64,000 nucleotides of DNA from Flavobacterium agricola (GCF_025919725.1 NZ_CP081495.1:930001-994000), one strand, 5' to 3'; numbered from the stretch's first letter, positions 9,363 through 17,995 are shown. A program made the numbers and translations. The notes: a model not told the origin generated them from the sequence alone.

Positions 9363-10190
9363 TTATTTTTTATACTCAAATTTCATTAAGGTTGCGTTTG
9401 GCTGTTTTCCAGCTTCAGAGCTTATGTACAGATTTGCATCTTTATCAAACACAATGCCTTCGGGCTGTTCAAAAATCTTGCCGTTTAGCTTATGGTAAGT
9501 TAAAACTTGTCCGTTTAAATCGGTTTCAACTAACATTTTATTTACAGATGATATTATGAACCATTGTTTGGTTTGTGCATTAAACGCTATAGCGCTTGGT
9601 TTAAAAATAATTGGCCCTAATTGATCGGTAGCTACGGTAAACGTGTTTTTTAATTTTAGGTTGTTGGCTGTTATGGAAAATACATAACCGGTTACAACTT
9701 TATTTTTACGATCGCCGGGGCATTGTTTGCATAACATAACGAGCTCGTTCGTTAAGGGATTAACTGCTAAAGATTCGTATTCACCTTTGGGAACTAAGTT
9801 TTTATATTCTTTTACTTTCGGATTTTCGGTTTGCCAAAAATCTTTTAGTGATAAGCTATAAAGCGTTCCATCACTTTTTAAAATAAATAACATGTTATTA
9901 TGAGCTGCCAATCCTTCGTAATCTCCTTTTTTTCCAAACTTTTTAGATTCAAATTGATTTTTTTCTTTATCAAACCAATAAATTCGGCCCAATTCATCTT
10001 GAACAGCTAATAAAATTTCAGTCCCGTTATCTTGGTAAAAAGTTATGCCAGAAGTTTCGTCAAGTTCTTTAGGTAAAACTTGCGTTTGTGGGTTATTTAA
10101 ATCGTAACCTTTCGGGCTTGAGTAGTTATTCTGGGGATTTGTGCACGAACACAAAACCAGTAAAAAAAGATTAACTAGTAATTTACTCAT
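9363..10190 (-). CDS. SdiA-regulated family beta-propeller lipoprotein
   Basis: A signal peptide with lipobox LCSC (cysteine 16) anchors the 275-residue protein in the envelope. The mature part shows repeated four-strand blades and the family pattern LPKELDETSGITFY ... YEGLA ... EGIVFDKDANLYISSE, typical of SdiA-regulated/YjiK proteins. These are beta-propellers related in fold to phytase-like esterases. An enzymatic role is possible but not shown by any motif I can see. It starts 3 bases after the HD-PycTM gene stop and ends 11 bases before the metallophosphoesterase-barrel gene. Co-expression with both is very likely, and it may be the periplasmic or surface partner of the phosphoesterase (inference). 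Confidence 0.82.
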   Translation of the reverse strand: MSKLLVNLFLLVLCSCTNPQNNYSSPKGYDLNNPQTQVLPKELDETSGITFYQDNGTEILLAVQDELGRIYWFDKEKNQFESKKFGKKGDYEGLAAHNNMLFILKSDGTLYSLSLKDFWQTENPKVKEYKNLVPKGEYESLAVNPLTNELVMLCKQCPGDRKNKVVTGYVFSITANNLKLKNTFTVATDQLGPIIFKPSAIAFNAQTKQWFIISSVNKMLVETDLNGQVLTYHKLNGKIFEQPEGIVFDKDANLYISSEAGKQPNATLMKFEYKK

Positions 10191-10193
10191 ATT

Positions 10194-11384
10194 TTATTGA
10201 ACAGAGATTACAGAGATTACAAAACCAATTACAGAGACAATAATACCGTACATAAATATGTTGTAAGCCAAGCGCAATAATTTATATTTTCGGCCTAAAA
10301 CTACGCCCTGAGAATACACATCGTCAATTAAAGTTCCGTACAAAAACGTTCGGTCTTCCATCACTTTCCACATGCCATCGGCATATTCATCACGAGTCAT
10401 TTTATAAAAATTACCAAAAAAAAGTAAATTTACCTTTTTAGCTTCTATATCTTTTTGAGAAAAAACGCCGGGCGGAATTGAAGGTCGTGTAGCTAAAATA
10501 CTAACCACCATAGTTACAACTGAAACAATTAATATTAAAAAAGTAGGAACAATTAAATAGGTATTGTTATCTAACTTTCTTAACAACAAACTGATTATTA
10601 CTGAAAGAATAATAGAATTTACCGTTATTAAAATTTGCGCTTTGTTATCGGCCATGTCGCTTAAACGCTGATTGTTGGTTGAGGTTACGCGAAACAAGGT
10701 TTCTACCCCCCTAGCCGTTTCTTTATTACTTTTATCGGTCGTATTTTTTTCTTTAGGCTTGTCAGCAGCTGTTTTTTCTTTAGGTTTGTCGTCTAGTTTA
10801 GCAATTAGTTTTTCTATATTTTGTTGTTTTTTTGCATTTAGTAATTGCTTACAATAATCAGTGTGGTACTGGTGCCCCGCTAAAAAGGCAATAGAACATT
10901 TGTGCCATTCTTTTTTGGTTGGCGTGAATGCAGATAAAGCGGTGTTTTCATCTCGAACTAATTTATTACAGATAGAAAACTCATCTGTTCCAAGATGAAA
11001 CAAATCGGCATCGCAAATAATTTGCTCTAACAAATTATTTGGTTGTTGCGGCATTTTTGTTGCTTTAATACAATTACTAACCTGAGTAATTAGGTTTGTT
11101 GATACATTAAGATTTGTTAAATAAGATGCTGCCTTTTCGGCGCTAACCTGCTCGTGATTGTTTTTACCACCAAAATAATATCCGATGTCATGAAACCATG
11201 AAGCTGCTCGCAAAACAAAAAAATCGGTTTCATTTAATTGATAATGATTTCCTATTTGTTCTGCTGCTTGAACAACATTTAATGTGTGATTTATGTTGTG
11301 GTATACCAGCGTTTCGTCTTGATTTTTAGCAAAAACATCTTGCACATATTGCGCAATATTGGCTATTATTTCTTGATAGTTCAT
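10194..11384 (-). CDS. HD-domain phosphohydrolase fused to a Pycsar-effector-like membrane domain
   Basis: Residues 1-190 are an HD-type metal phosphohydrolase: His29/His33 in YHNINHT, His65-Asp66 in WFHDIGYYFG, His77 and an Asp in ICDAD (124/126). This fits hydrolysis of nucleotide phosphates or cyclic nucleotides. A charged linker with repeated DKPKEK units (about 198-222) leads to residues 225-396. There GVETLFRVTSTNNQRLSDMA and membrane helices at about 250-268, 276-298 and 374-394 match the membrane effector domain of Pycsar systems (PycTM), whose effectors respond to cyclic pyrimidines and act on the membrane. No uridylate/cytidylate cyclase gene is beside it. It leads a four-gene operon. 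A TAAATTTG -7 element lies about 95 bases upstream of the ATG. Confidence 0.85.
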   Translation of the reverse strand: MNYQEIIANIAQYVQDVFAKNQDETLVYHNINHTLNVVQAAEQIGNHYQLNETDFFVLRAASWFHDIGYYFGGKNNHEQVSAEKAASYLTNLNVSTNLITQVSNCIKATKMPQQPNNLLEQIICDADLFHLGTDEFSICNKLVRDENTALSAFTPTKKEWHKCSIAFLAGHQYHTDYCKQLLNAKKQQNIEKLIAKLDDKPKEKTAADKPKEKNTTDKSNKETARGVETLFRVTSTNNQRLSDMADNKAQILITVNSIILSVIISLLLRKLDNNTYLIVPTFLILIVSVVTMVVSILATRPSIPPGVFSQKDIEAKKVNLLFFGNFYKMTRDEYADGMWKVMEDRTFLYGTLIDDVYSQGVVLGRKYKLLRLAYNIFMYGIIVSVIGFVISVISVQ

Positions 11385-11478
11385 TTGTAATTTAACTTTT
11401 ATATAAGCTATAACTTTTATAAAACATTTTTAGTTTATAAAGCAGCTATACATGGTGCATTTTTAACAATTAAATATA

Positions 11479-11486
11479 CAAATTTA
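11479..11486 (-). promoter_or_regulatory. Candidate -7 promoter element of the HD-PycTM operon
   Basis: The minus strand reads TAAATTTG, a full match to the Bacteroidota -7 consensus TAnnTTTG, in the gap between rnpB and the operon. No clear -33 TTTG is visible at the usual distance, so confidence is moderate. Predicted leader length is about 85-90 bases. Confidence 0.5.
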
Positions 11487-11552
11487 GTGCTGAATAAACT
11501 ATTAGTACTTAATACAGATTAATACTTTAACAAAAAGATAAAACAGTAACAC

Positions 11553-11586
11553 AAAAAAATCCGTTAGAAATTCTAACGGATTTTTT
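11553..11586 (-). terminator. Terminator of the RNase P RNA gene
   Basis: The arms aaatccgttagaa and ttctaacggattt form a near-perfect hairpin flanked by A and T runs on both sides. It lies just beyond the predicted 3' end of rnpB on the minus strand. Confidence 0.85.
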
Positions 11587-11589
11587 AAA

Positions 11590-11888
11590 AACAATTCTAT
11601 AAGCCGGATTCTGTCACCCTAAGGTGCCTTATCATTTATCTAGGCTTACAATTACTTGTAAGCTCCATCTGCCTACCCCTCAACAACGGACGAGTAACCC
11701 TTAGATGTTGATATACATGGCATTTCACCGCATAGAGTTTACCTGGTTTCACTACAGCATTACCTGTACATTCTTTCTGTTGCACTTGTCCTCCTAAAAC
11801 GAGTTTAGTGACGGGCGTTACCCGCTATGCTACTCTTTGGTGTCCGGACTTTCCTCTGACATAGAGCCAGCGATAAGGCGAATTGCTT
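11590..11888 (-). ncRNA. rnpB: RNase P RNA, catalytic RNA of tRNA 5' maturation
   Basis: Read on the minus strand, the 5' part contains ATGTCAGAGGAAAGTCCGGA (complement of 11847-11866), the universal P4/CR-I segment of bacterial RNase P RNA. The 3' end contains the conserved AGAATCCGGCTTAT stretch (complement of 11599-11612), in which CCGGCTTAT belongs to the 3' terminal domain. The terminal helix P1 can be drawn between caattc near the 5' end (complement of 11880-11885) and gaattg at the 3' end (complement of 11592-11597). This sets the ends to within a few bases. The length of about 300 nt is short for a type-A RNase P RNA but acceptable. A TAAATTTG -7 element lies just upstream and a hairpin terminator just downstream, so it is a free-standing transcription unit. 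The exact 5' and 3' nucleotides are estimates. Confidence 0.93.
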
Positions 11889-11890
11889 GG

Positions 11891-11898
11891 CAAATTTA
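11891..11898 (-). promoter_or_regulatory. -7 promoter element of rnpB
   Basis: The minus strand reads TAAATTTG, matching TAnnTTTG. Transcription would begin about 5-7 bases downstream, at the predicted RNA 5' end. No good -33 element is visible. Confidence 0.65.
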
Positions 11899-11990
11899 CG
11901 TTATTTAAGTGTAAAACTGTTAGTAAAAAAATATAAAAAATTGTATATTTAGCTAATTAAGTGATAAACAAGTAACCAAAACCTCTTATT

Positions 11991-12281
11991 ATGGAACCTA
12001 TTTACAAATACGAAACAACAACGGTAGCTTTAGAGCAGCTAAACAACTTAGGGTATACCAAAGATTTTAATGTTGATGCCCACCATTTACAAAAACATTT
12101 AGATGATGTAATTATTGATTATGTATATCGTTACGAAGGTAACTCGAATCCGGGTGACGAAAGCTTAGTTTTAGGCTTAACATTAGGACATGAAAAAGGT
12201 GTTTTTGTTTCAGGTTTCTCTGCAAATTCAAACAACGATTTGGCAATGCTTTTATGGAAAAAAATTTCACATAAATTCTAG
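11991..12281 (+). CDS. Small conserved protein of unknown function
   Basis: The 96-residue soluble acidic protein begins MEPIYKYETTTVALEQLNNLGY and contains YRYEGNSNPGDESLVLGLTL in its centre. It resembles a family of about 90-100-residue Bacteroidota proteins often labelled phosphoribosylpyrophosphate synthetase. It is far too short for that enzyme and has no pyrophosphate-binding motif, so the label should not be carried over. It stands alone between divergent rnpB and co-directional dnaX. A TATATTTA box about 40 bases upstream may be its -7 element. Confidence 0.7.
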   Translation: MEPIYKYETTTVALEQLNNLGYTKDFNVDAHHLQKHLDDVIIDYVYRYEGNSNPGDESLVLGLTLGHEKGVFVSGFSANSNNDLAMLLWKKISHKF

Positions 12282-12302
12282 TTATTTAAAAATAGAAAAG
12301 AT

Positions 12303-12334
12303 TTTGCAAGTAGCCCTTCTAAAGGTTATATTTG
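12303..12334 (+). promoter_or_regulatory. dnaX promoter
   Basis: TTTG at 12303-12306, a 20-bp spacer and TATATTTG at 12327-12334 match the Bacteroidota sigma-ABfr consensus at both elements. The predicted transcription start, around 12340, gives a leader of only about 10-12 bases before the ATG at 12352. Confidence 0.8.
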
Positions 12335-12351
12335 CTATTCAATAATTTTAT

Positions 12352-14062
12352 ATGGAACAATTTGTAGTATCCGCACGTAAATACAGACCACAAACTTTTA
12401 AAGATGTTGTAGGTCAGCAAGCTATTACAAATACGTTGGTGAATGCCATCGAAACAAATCATTTAGCGCAAGCCTTATTATTTACCGGACCACGTGGCGT
12501 TGGTAAAACAACTTGTGCCCGCATTTTAGCTCGAAAAATAAATCAGCCCGGATATGATGATCCGAATGAAGATTTTACGTTTAATGTTTTTGAGCTGGAT
12601 GCCGCATCAAATAACTCGGTTGACGACATTCGTTCGTTAATAGAACAAGTTCGCATACCGCCCCAAACCGGAAAGTACAAAGTTTATATAATTGATGAGG
12701 TTCATATGTTATCTACCTCTGCTTTTAATGCCTTTTTAAAAACTTTAGAAGAACCGCCTGCGCATGCTATTTTTATATTAGCAACTACAGAAAAACATAA
12801 AATTTTACCTACCATATTGTCGCGTTGTCAAATTTTTGATTTTAAACGCATTACAATAAAAGATGCTAAAGAACATTTAGCCGAAGTTGCACAATCTCAA
12901 AACATTACTTTTGAAGATGATGCCTTACAAATAATTGCTCAAAAAGCAGATGGTGCCATGCGTGATGCCTTATCTATTTTTGATCGTGTTGTTTCTTTTT
13001 GTGGCAATCATTTAACGCGAAAAGCAGTTGCAGAAAATCTAAATGTTTTAGATTTTGAAATTTATATCACCTTAACCGATGCAATTTTAGAAAATAAAAT
13101 ACCGGATTTGTTGTTGCAATTTGACAGCATTTTAGCCAAAGGTTTTGATGCGCATCAATTTGTTATTGGTTTAGCTTCGCATTTTAGAGATTTATTAGTT
13201 TGTAAAAATCCAAATACGCTTGTCTTGTTAGAAGCTGGTGAAATAGCACAACAATTATATCGTTCACAAGCAGAAAAAGCAAGTACAGAATTTTTACTTG
13301 AGGCAATTGATTTAGCAAATACGTGTGATTTAAAATTTAAAACAAGCCAAAACCAACGTTTATTGGTTGAACTTTGTTTAATGCAATTGGCTTCGATAAC
13401 ATTCGAACAAAAAAAAAATCCAATAACACATTCATAATTCCAGCATCGAATTATGTTAATAGCGTTCCAGAAGTAACTAAAACCTCAAATCAAGTTATCA
13501 GTAAACCTGTAACTGAAGTTCCTACTGTTAATCAAGTTAAAAATACTGAAGTTATTGAAGCAAAACAGGAAATAGCAGCTCAAGAACTGGTTGCACAAAA
13601 ACAAGTTGTTTCTAAATACTCATTATTGGGTTTACAGAAAAAAAGGAAGCCGAATTACAACAAAAGGAACGGTTAAATCAATTATCTAAAGGGCCGGTTA
13701 CGGCTATTGATTATGATAACTTGATGCAACATTGGAATAGCTTTGCTAAAAAATTAAATAAAAATGGCGAAAAAATTATGTACACGTACATGGTTTTAGA
13801 TACGCCGAAATTAGAGAACAACACCATTAAATTAGATTTTCCGAATCAAAGTTCGAAAGAAGATTTTATAAAAAGACAAGGAAATTTAATGGCATATTTG
13901 CGCGAAAGTTTGCAAAATTTTGAACTTACCGTAGAAATTAACGTAACAGAAGAGGTAAAGCAAAAGTTTGCATTTACCCCTGAAGAAAAGTTTGAAAAGC
14001 TGAAAGAAATTAATCCAGCTATTGATTTGATGCGAAAATTGTTTGAGTTGGAATTAAGCTAA
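12352..14062 (+). CDS. dnaX: DNA polymerase III subunit gamma/tau, with two apparent -1 frameshifts
   Basis: This is the clamp-loader ATPase of the replicative polymerase. The first frame (361 residues) carries Walker A GPRGVGKTT (about 45-53), Walker B IIDEVHML and sensor 1 ATTEKHK, covering domains I-III, and stops at 13437. The homologous sequence continues in the -1 frame from an A10 run (13409-13418). It shifts by -1 again at an A7 run (13638-13644) and finishes at 14062 with the tau tail. Joined, the protein has about 570 residues, a normal length for this phylum. The expected four-cysteine zinc module is not visible in domain I. The shifts fit one missing A at each run, so assembly error is the simplest reading. 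Slippage at A10 giving a gamma-like short form is possible. The gene has its own promoter and overlaps the convergent crcB by 9 bases. Confidence 0.9.
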
Positions 14063-14428
14063 CATTTGAGCTAATTTTTGTCCGGCAAAAACCAAAGCAA
14101 TACCTACAACAACACTTAAAATGATGTAAATAAAACTGTCGAAAGATTGATTTGTTTGCATCATTTTTTGATTTTCTAAAGCAAAGCTCGAAAAGGTTGT
14201 AAAACCACCACAAAAACCAGTAATAAACAACAAACTTAAATGATCGTGGTTAATCTTATTTAAAAAATAAGTTGATAAAAAACCAATAACGAAACAACCA
14301 ATTAAATTGGCCGCCAAAGTGCTTAAATGCATTTTTGTATTGGGAAAAATGTTTGAATAGCCAATTAAGTAACGAAAAACGCTACCAATACCACCGCCAA
14401 CAGCTACTAAAATAATGTTTTTAATCAT
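14054..14428 (-). CDS. crcB: Fluoride ion channel CrcB/FluC
   Basis: The 124-residue protein has four hydrophobic helices. The family motifs are GGGIGSVFRY (about 11-20) and GFCGGFTTFSSF (about 70-81), the fluoride and sodium site of the dual-topology dimer. It exports fluoride and so protects enzymes such as pyrophosphatase and enolase. It starts 3 bases after the exopolyphosphatase gene, as the last member of the SixA-PPK1-Ppx operon. Pairing a fluoride channel with polyphosphate enzymes is sensible because fluoride inhibits phosphoryl transfer enzymes (inference). I see no fluoride riboswitch. Its last codons overlap the end of dnaX. Confidence 0.93.
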   Translation of the reverse strand: MIKNIILVAVGGGIGSVFRYLIGYSNIFPNTKMHLSTLAANLIGCFVIGFLSTYFLNKINHDHLSLLFITGFCGGFTTFSSFALENQKMMQTNQSFDSFIYIILSVVVGIALVFAGQKLAQMLA

Positions 14429-14431
14429 TTT

Positions 14432-15328
14432 CTATTTAATTTTGTTATAATAAAGTGCTTTTACAATTCCGTCAGAAAGCCCAATTTTAGGAACATAAAT
14501 GTATTTGGCGCCAGACCATTTCATGGCATTTTTATATATTTTTAGGGCATGAATAATAACATCGGCACGGTCAGTATTTAATCCCAATTCATAAATACGT
14601 TCTTCGTATGACAAGCTATTTAGCTTATGATATTCTTTAGATAAATACGTAAAAGAAAGCGGTTTATTTTGTGCCTTACCAGATAGTTTGAATATTTTAT
14701 TAATGTTACCGCCCGAACCAATTAAAGTAATTTCTGCTCCTATTTTTTTGGTTGTAATTTTTATCCATTGTTCTATTTCATCCCAAACTTCTTGGGTTAC
14801 CATATCGTTTAACAAACGTACGGTTCCGATTTTAAACGATTTAGATTCGCTAATTTTTCCGGCAGTAAAAAATGAAAATTCGGTACTACCGCCGCCAACA
14901 TCAATATATAAATAGCTTTTATCATTAGCTATAAACTTTTTTAAATCGGTGGTTGCTATAATTTGAGCTTCTTTTTTTCCGTCAATTACTTCAATAGCAA
15001 TAGCTGCTTTTTCTTGAATGGCTTGTAAAACTTCAGGTCCATTATTTGCTTCGCGCATGGCAGATGTAGCACAAGCTTTGTATTTTTCAACGCCATAAAC
15101 TTTCATTAAAAGCTTAAATCCGTTCATGGCATCAATCATTCGCTCTTTATTCAGGTCCGATATTTTACCATTTGTAAAAACATCTTGTCCTAAACGAATA
15201 GGCACTCGAATTAAAGAGCTTTTATTAAATTGTGGTTCTTTATCTTTTTCTTCAACAATATTAGCAATTAACAAACGCATGGCATTAGAGCCAATATCAA
15301 TTGCTGCATATTTTTTAATTGTAATCAT
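14432..15328 (-). CDS. Exopolyphosphatase of the Ppx/GppA family
   Basis: The 298-residue actin-fold phosphatase has the phosphate-binding motifs AAIDIGSNAMRLLI near the N-terminus, YIDVGGGSTEFSF at about 140-152 and LIGSGGNINKI at about 203. It hydrolyses polyphosphate or pppGpp. This short single-module form, without the C-terminal HD domain of enterobacterial enzymes, is usual in the phylum. It lies 20 bases after ppk1 and 3 bases before crcB in the same operon. Polyphosphate synthesis and breakdown are therefore made together. Whether polyphosphate or pppGpp is preferred cannot be told from sequence. Confidence 0.9.
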   Translation of the reverse strand: MITIKKYAAIDIGSNAMRLLIANIVEEKDKEPQFNKSSLIRVPIRLGQDVFTNGKISDLNKERMIDAMNGFKLLMKVYGVEKYKACATSAMREANNGPEVLQAIQEKAAIAIEVIDGKKEAQIIATTDLKKFIANDKSYLYIDVGGGSTEFSFFTAGKISESKSFKIGTVRLLNDMVTQEVWDEIEQWIKITTKKIGAEITLIGSGGNINKIFKLSGKAQNKPLSFTYLSKEYHKLNSLSYEERIYELGLNTDRADVIIHALKIYKNAMKWSGAKYIYVPKIGLSDGIVKALYYNKIK

Positions 15329-15348
15329 GTAGTTTACTTCGGGTTATA

Positions 15349-17442
15349 CTAAAGTACTTTGGCTTCGTAATATTTATATATTTCCTTTTGAGATCTAATT
15401 TTTTCCGGATTGTCATCAACTTTATATTCGTTAGCTAAATCGGATGATTGAATGCGTGCTTTTACATTATCGCTCCAACCAATATCAAAAGTTTCAATCA
15501 ATTCTTTTTTAATTTCTTTGTCGTAAATCGGACAAATTACTTCTACTCGATGATCTATATTTCTTGTCATTAAATCGGCAGAAGAAATAAAAACTTCTGG
15601 ATTACCTGAATTTCCGAAAATAAACAAACGGGTATGTTCTAAATAATTATCTAAAATGCTAATTACCTCAATATTTTCACTTAAAAAAGGAATTTGAGGA
15701 CGTAAACAGCAAATACCGCGAATAATTAGTTGAATTTTCACTCCTGCCATGCTGGCTTCGTACAACTTATCTATCATTTTAAAATCGGACAAGCTGTTCA
15801 TTTTCATTTTAATTAAACCTTCGCGTCCGCTTTCAACATTATAAATTTCGCGTTCAATTAATTTGTAAATGCGTTGGCGGGTATAATGTGGCGAAACAAT
15901 TAAGTCTTTATAACGATGAATTTTATAATTGGTTTCAAAAAACTCAAAAACGCGGGTTACATCTTTTAAAATAGTTAATGATGAAGTTAATAACGTAACA
16001 TCAGTATAAAAACGTGCTGTTGATTCGTTAAAATTACCGGTAGATATAAAGCCATAACGTTTAATCTTTTCATTTTCAATACGTTCTACAACACAAATTT
16101 TACTATGTACTTTCAAACCTTTAACACCAAAAATAAGTTTGATGCCCTCGGTTTGCATAATTTCGGAATAATTGATGTTGCTTGCTTCATCAAAACGCGC
16201 TTGCAATTCAATACAAACGGTAACTTTTTTACCGTTTTTGGCAGCATTTATTAACGAACTAATTATTTGAGAATGTTTAGATAAACGGTAAAGCGTAATT
16301 TTTATACTGGTAACCGACGGATCTAAAGCTGCTTCACGTAAAAACTTAATAATATAGGCATAACTTTGGTACGGAGAATGCACCAAATAATCTTTCTCGG
16401 CAATGCGTTTTAAAATACTACCTTGCAAAGACAAGCCCGGAACGGGTAATGCTGGTTTAGTTTCCTCTAACAAATCAAACCTACCTAAATTCGGGAAATC
16501 CATATAATCACGGCGGTTATGGTATCTTCCGCCAGGAATAATGCTATCGGTCGCATCAATACCCATTCTGTTTAATAAAAAGGATAAAATATCTTCATCC
16601 ATTTCTTTATCATACACAAAACGTACAGGTTCACCAACGCTACGATCTTTAACGCCTTCGTAAATTTTTTCTAAAAAACTTTTATTTAAATCGCTATCAA
16701 TTTCTAGTTCGGCATCACGCGTAATTTTAATCATATGTGCCGATATATGTTTGTAATCAAACATATTAAAAATTTCACGCAGGTTGTAACGAATAATATC
16801 GTCTATTAAAATGATGTATTTTTTATTATCTGCTGATGGAATTTCTACAAATCGGTTTATTGTAGTAGGAATCTCGATAACGGCATACAACACACGCTTT
16901 TCCGGAAACGGCTGCAAACCATATGGGGATTCTGGATTTAAAACCATTTTTATGGCTAAATACCCCGATGTATCACGTAGCAAAGGAAACTCCGTAATAT
17001 CGTTTAACATAATAGTAACCAAAGAATTGCTTACTTTATGTAAAAAGAATTCTTTTACAAATTTTTCCTGATTTTGTGAAAGTTGCGTTTCATTAATGAT
17101 ATAAATATCATGTTGTTCCAATTGCTTTTCGATATCGCTTAAAATACGTAAGCTTTCGGCTTGTTGCTGAATTACAACTTCGGTAATTTGTTGCATAAGC
17201 TTTTTAGACGAAATACCGCCTAAAATTTTTTCCCCCGAAATTTTTTGGTTACGCATACGTCTGATTGTTGCGTAGCGAACGCGGAAAAATTCGTCTAAAT
17301 TATTAGAAAAAATACCCAAAAAGCGTAACCTTGATAGCAAGGGTACACTTATATCTGCGGCTTCTTGTAATACACGTGCATTAAAAGCCAGCCAGCTTAA
17401 ATCACGGTTAATATATTTATCACTAAGTCGTAATTCTTTCAT
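15349..17442 (-). CDS. ppk1: Polyphosphate kinase 1
   Basis: PPK1 makes polyphosphate from ATP. The 697-residue product has the N-terminal signature INRDLSWLAFNARVLQEA, the phosphohistidine region GLKVHSKICVVER (His at about 445) and STGNFNESTARFYTD. A second conserved His is in the IDHRVEVICPI segment (about 620-630). Length and domain order are complete. The start overlaps the end of the SixA-like gene by 20 bases, which suggests translational coupling. It is followed by ppx and crcB in the same operon. Confidence 0.96.
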   Translation of the reverse strand: MKELRLSDKYINRDLSWLAFNARVLQEAADISVPLLSRLRFLGIFSNNLDEFFRVRYATIRRMRNQKISGEKILGGISSKKLMQQITEVVIQQQAESLRILSDIEKQLEQHDIYIINETQLSQNQEKFVKEFFLHKVSNSLVTIMLNDITEFPLLRDTSGYLAIKMVLNPESPYGLQPFPEKRVLYAVIEIPTTINRFVEIPSADNKKYIILIDDIIRYNLREIFNMFDYKHISAHMIKITRDAELEIDSDLNKSFLEKIYEGVKDRSVGEPVRFVYDKEMDEDILSFLLNRMGIDATDSIIPGGRYHNRRDYMDFPNLGRFDLLEETKPALPVPGLSLQGSILKRIAEKDYLVHSPYQSYAYIIKFLREAALDPSVTSIKITLYRLSKHSQIISSLINAAKNGKKVTVCIELQARFDEASNINYSEIMQTEGIKLIFGVKGLKVHSKICVVERIENEKIKRYGFISTGNFNESTARFYTDVTLLTSSLTILKDVTRVFEFFETNYKIHRYKDLIVSPHYTRQRIYKLIEREIYNVESGREGLIKMKMNSLSDFKMIDKLYEASMAGVKIQLIIRGICCLRPQIPFLSENIEVISILDNYLEHTRLFIFGNSGNPEVFISSADLMTRNIDHRVEVICPIYDKEIKKELIETFDIGWSDNVKARIQSSDLANEYKVDDNPEKIRSQKEIYKYYEAKVL

Positions 17443-17926
17443 TTTTTAATTGCTTTGGAAAAATAGCATGTTCTAACGTGCCGTTATCAATCGATTTCCA
17501 ACTAGAATCAGGAAATGCTATGGAAATATACGACGAAGTTGGCACATTAATAAGCGTATTACCGGTAAATTTATTAACAAAATCTAATATTGCATCGTTA
17601 TGACCAAATAAAATAAGGTTAGAATATTTATCGTCGCAATTTTTAATACAATGTTCTAAATTTTCGGCCTCAAAAGTATACAACTCGTTTTTAAAAATAA
17701 TAGTTTCTAACGGAATTGATAAGTTTTGTGCAAAAATTAGCGCAGTATCTTTTGCGCGTTTTGCAACACTAGACCAAACCACAAATTTTTCAGGTAGGTA
17801 ATCGGTGATAAATTCTGAAACTTTAAAAACGTCTCGAATTCCTCTACTTGATAAGGGGCGTTCTAAATCTGAAGTCATTTTTTTCCAATCAGATTTTCCG
17901 TGGCGAATTAATATTATTTTTTTCAT
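17423..17926 (-). CDS. SixA-like phosphohistidine phosphatase (histidine phosphatase superfamily)
   Basis: The 167-residue protein has the RHG catalytic motif in IRHGKSDW (residues about 7-14), a conserved arginine in RPLSSRG and the late catalytic His in LFGHNDAI (about 113). This is the compact SixA arrangement. SixA removes phosphate from phosphohistidine. Its place directly before ppk1, a kinase that works through phosphohistidine, makes a regulatory role on PPK1 or on polyphosphate level attractive (inference). It is the first gene of the polyphosphate operon, and a 9-bp inverted repeat lies 46-69 bases upstream of its ATG. Confidence 0.88.
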   Translation of the reverse strand: MKKIILIRHGKSDWKKMTSDLERPLSSRGIRDVFKVSEFITDYLPEKFVVWSSVAKRAKDTALIFAQNLSIPLETIIFKNELYTFEAENLEHCIKNCDDKYSNLILFGHNDAILDFVNKFTGNTLINVPTSSYISIAFPDSSWKSIDNGTLEHAIFPKQLKNERITT

Positions 17927-17971
17927 AACAAAATAAGGATATAAAACGGTTGAACTTTTGTTTTATATTTT

Positions 17972-17995
17972 CGAGAAATAAACTTGTATTTCTCG
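17972..17995. promoter_or_regulatory. Inverted repeat upstream of the polyphosphate operon
   Basis: Arms cgagaaata (17972-17980) and tatttctcg (17987-17995) are perfect complements around a 6-base spacer. No T-run follows on the minus strand, so it is not a typical terminator of aroC. It may be an operator or a leader hairpin of the SixA-PPK1-Ppx-CrcB operon. Confidence 0.5.

Noticed and set aside
14429..14431. Search for a fluoride riboswitch before crcB
   Set aside because: Only 3 bases separate crcB from the exopolyphosphatase gene, so there is no room for one.
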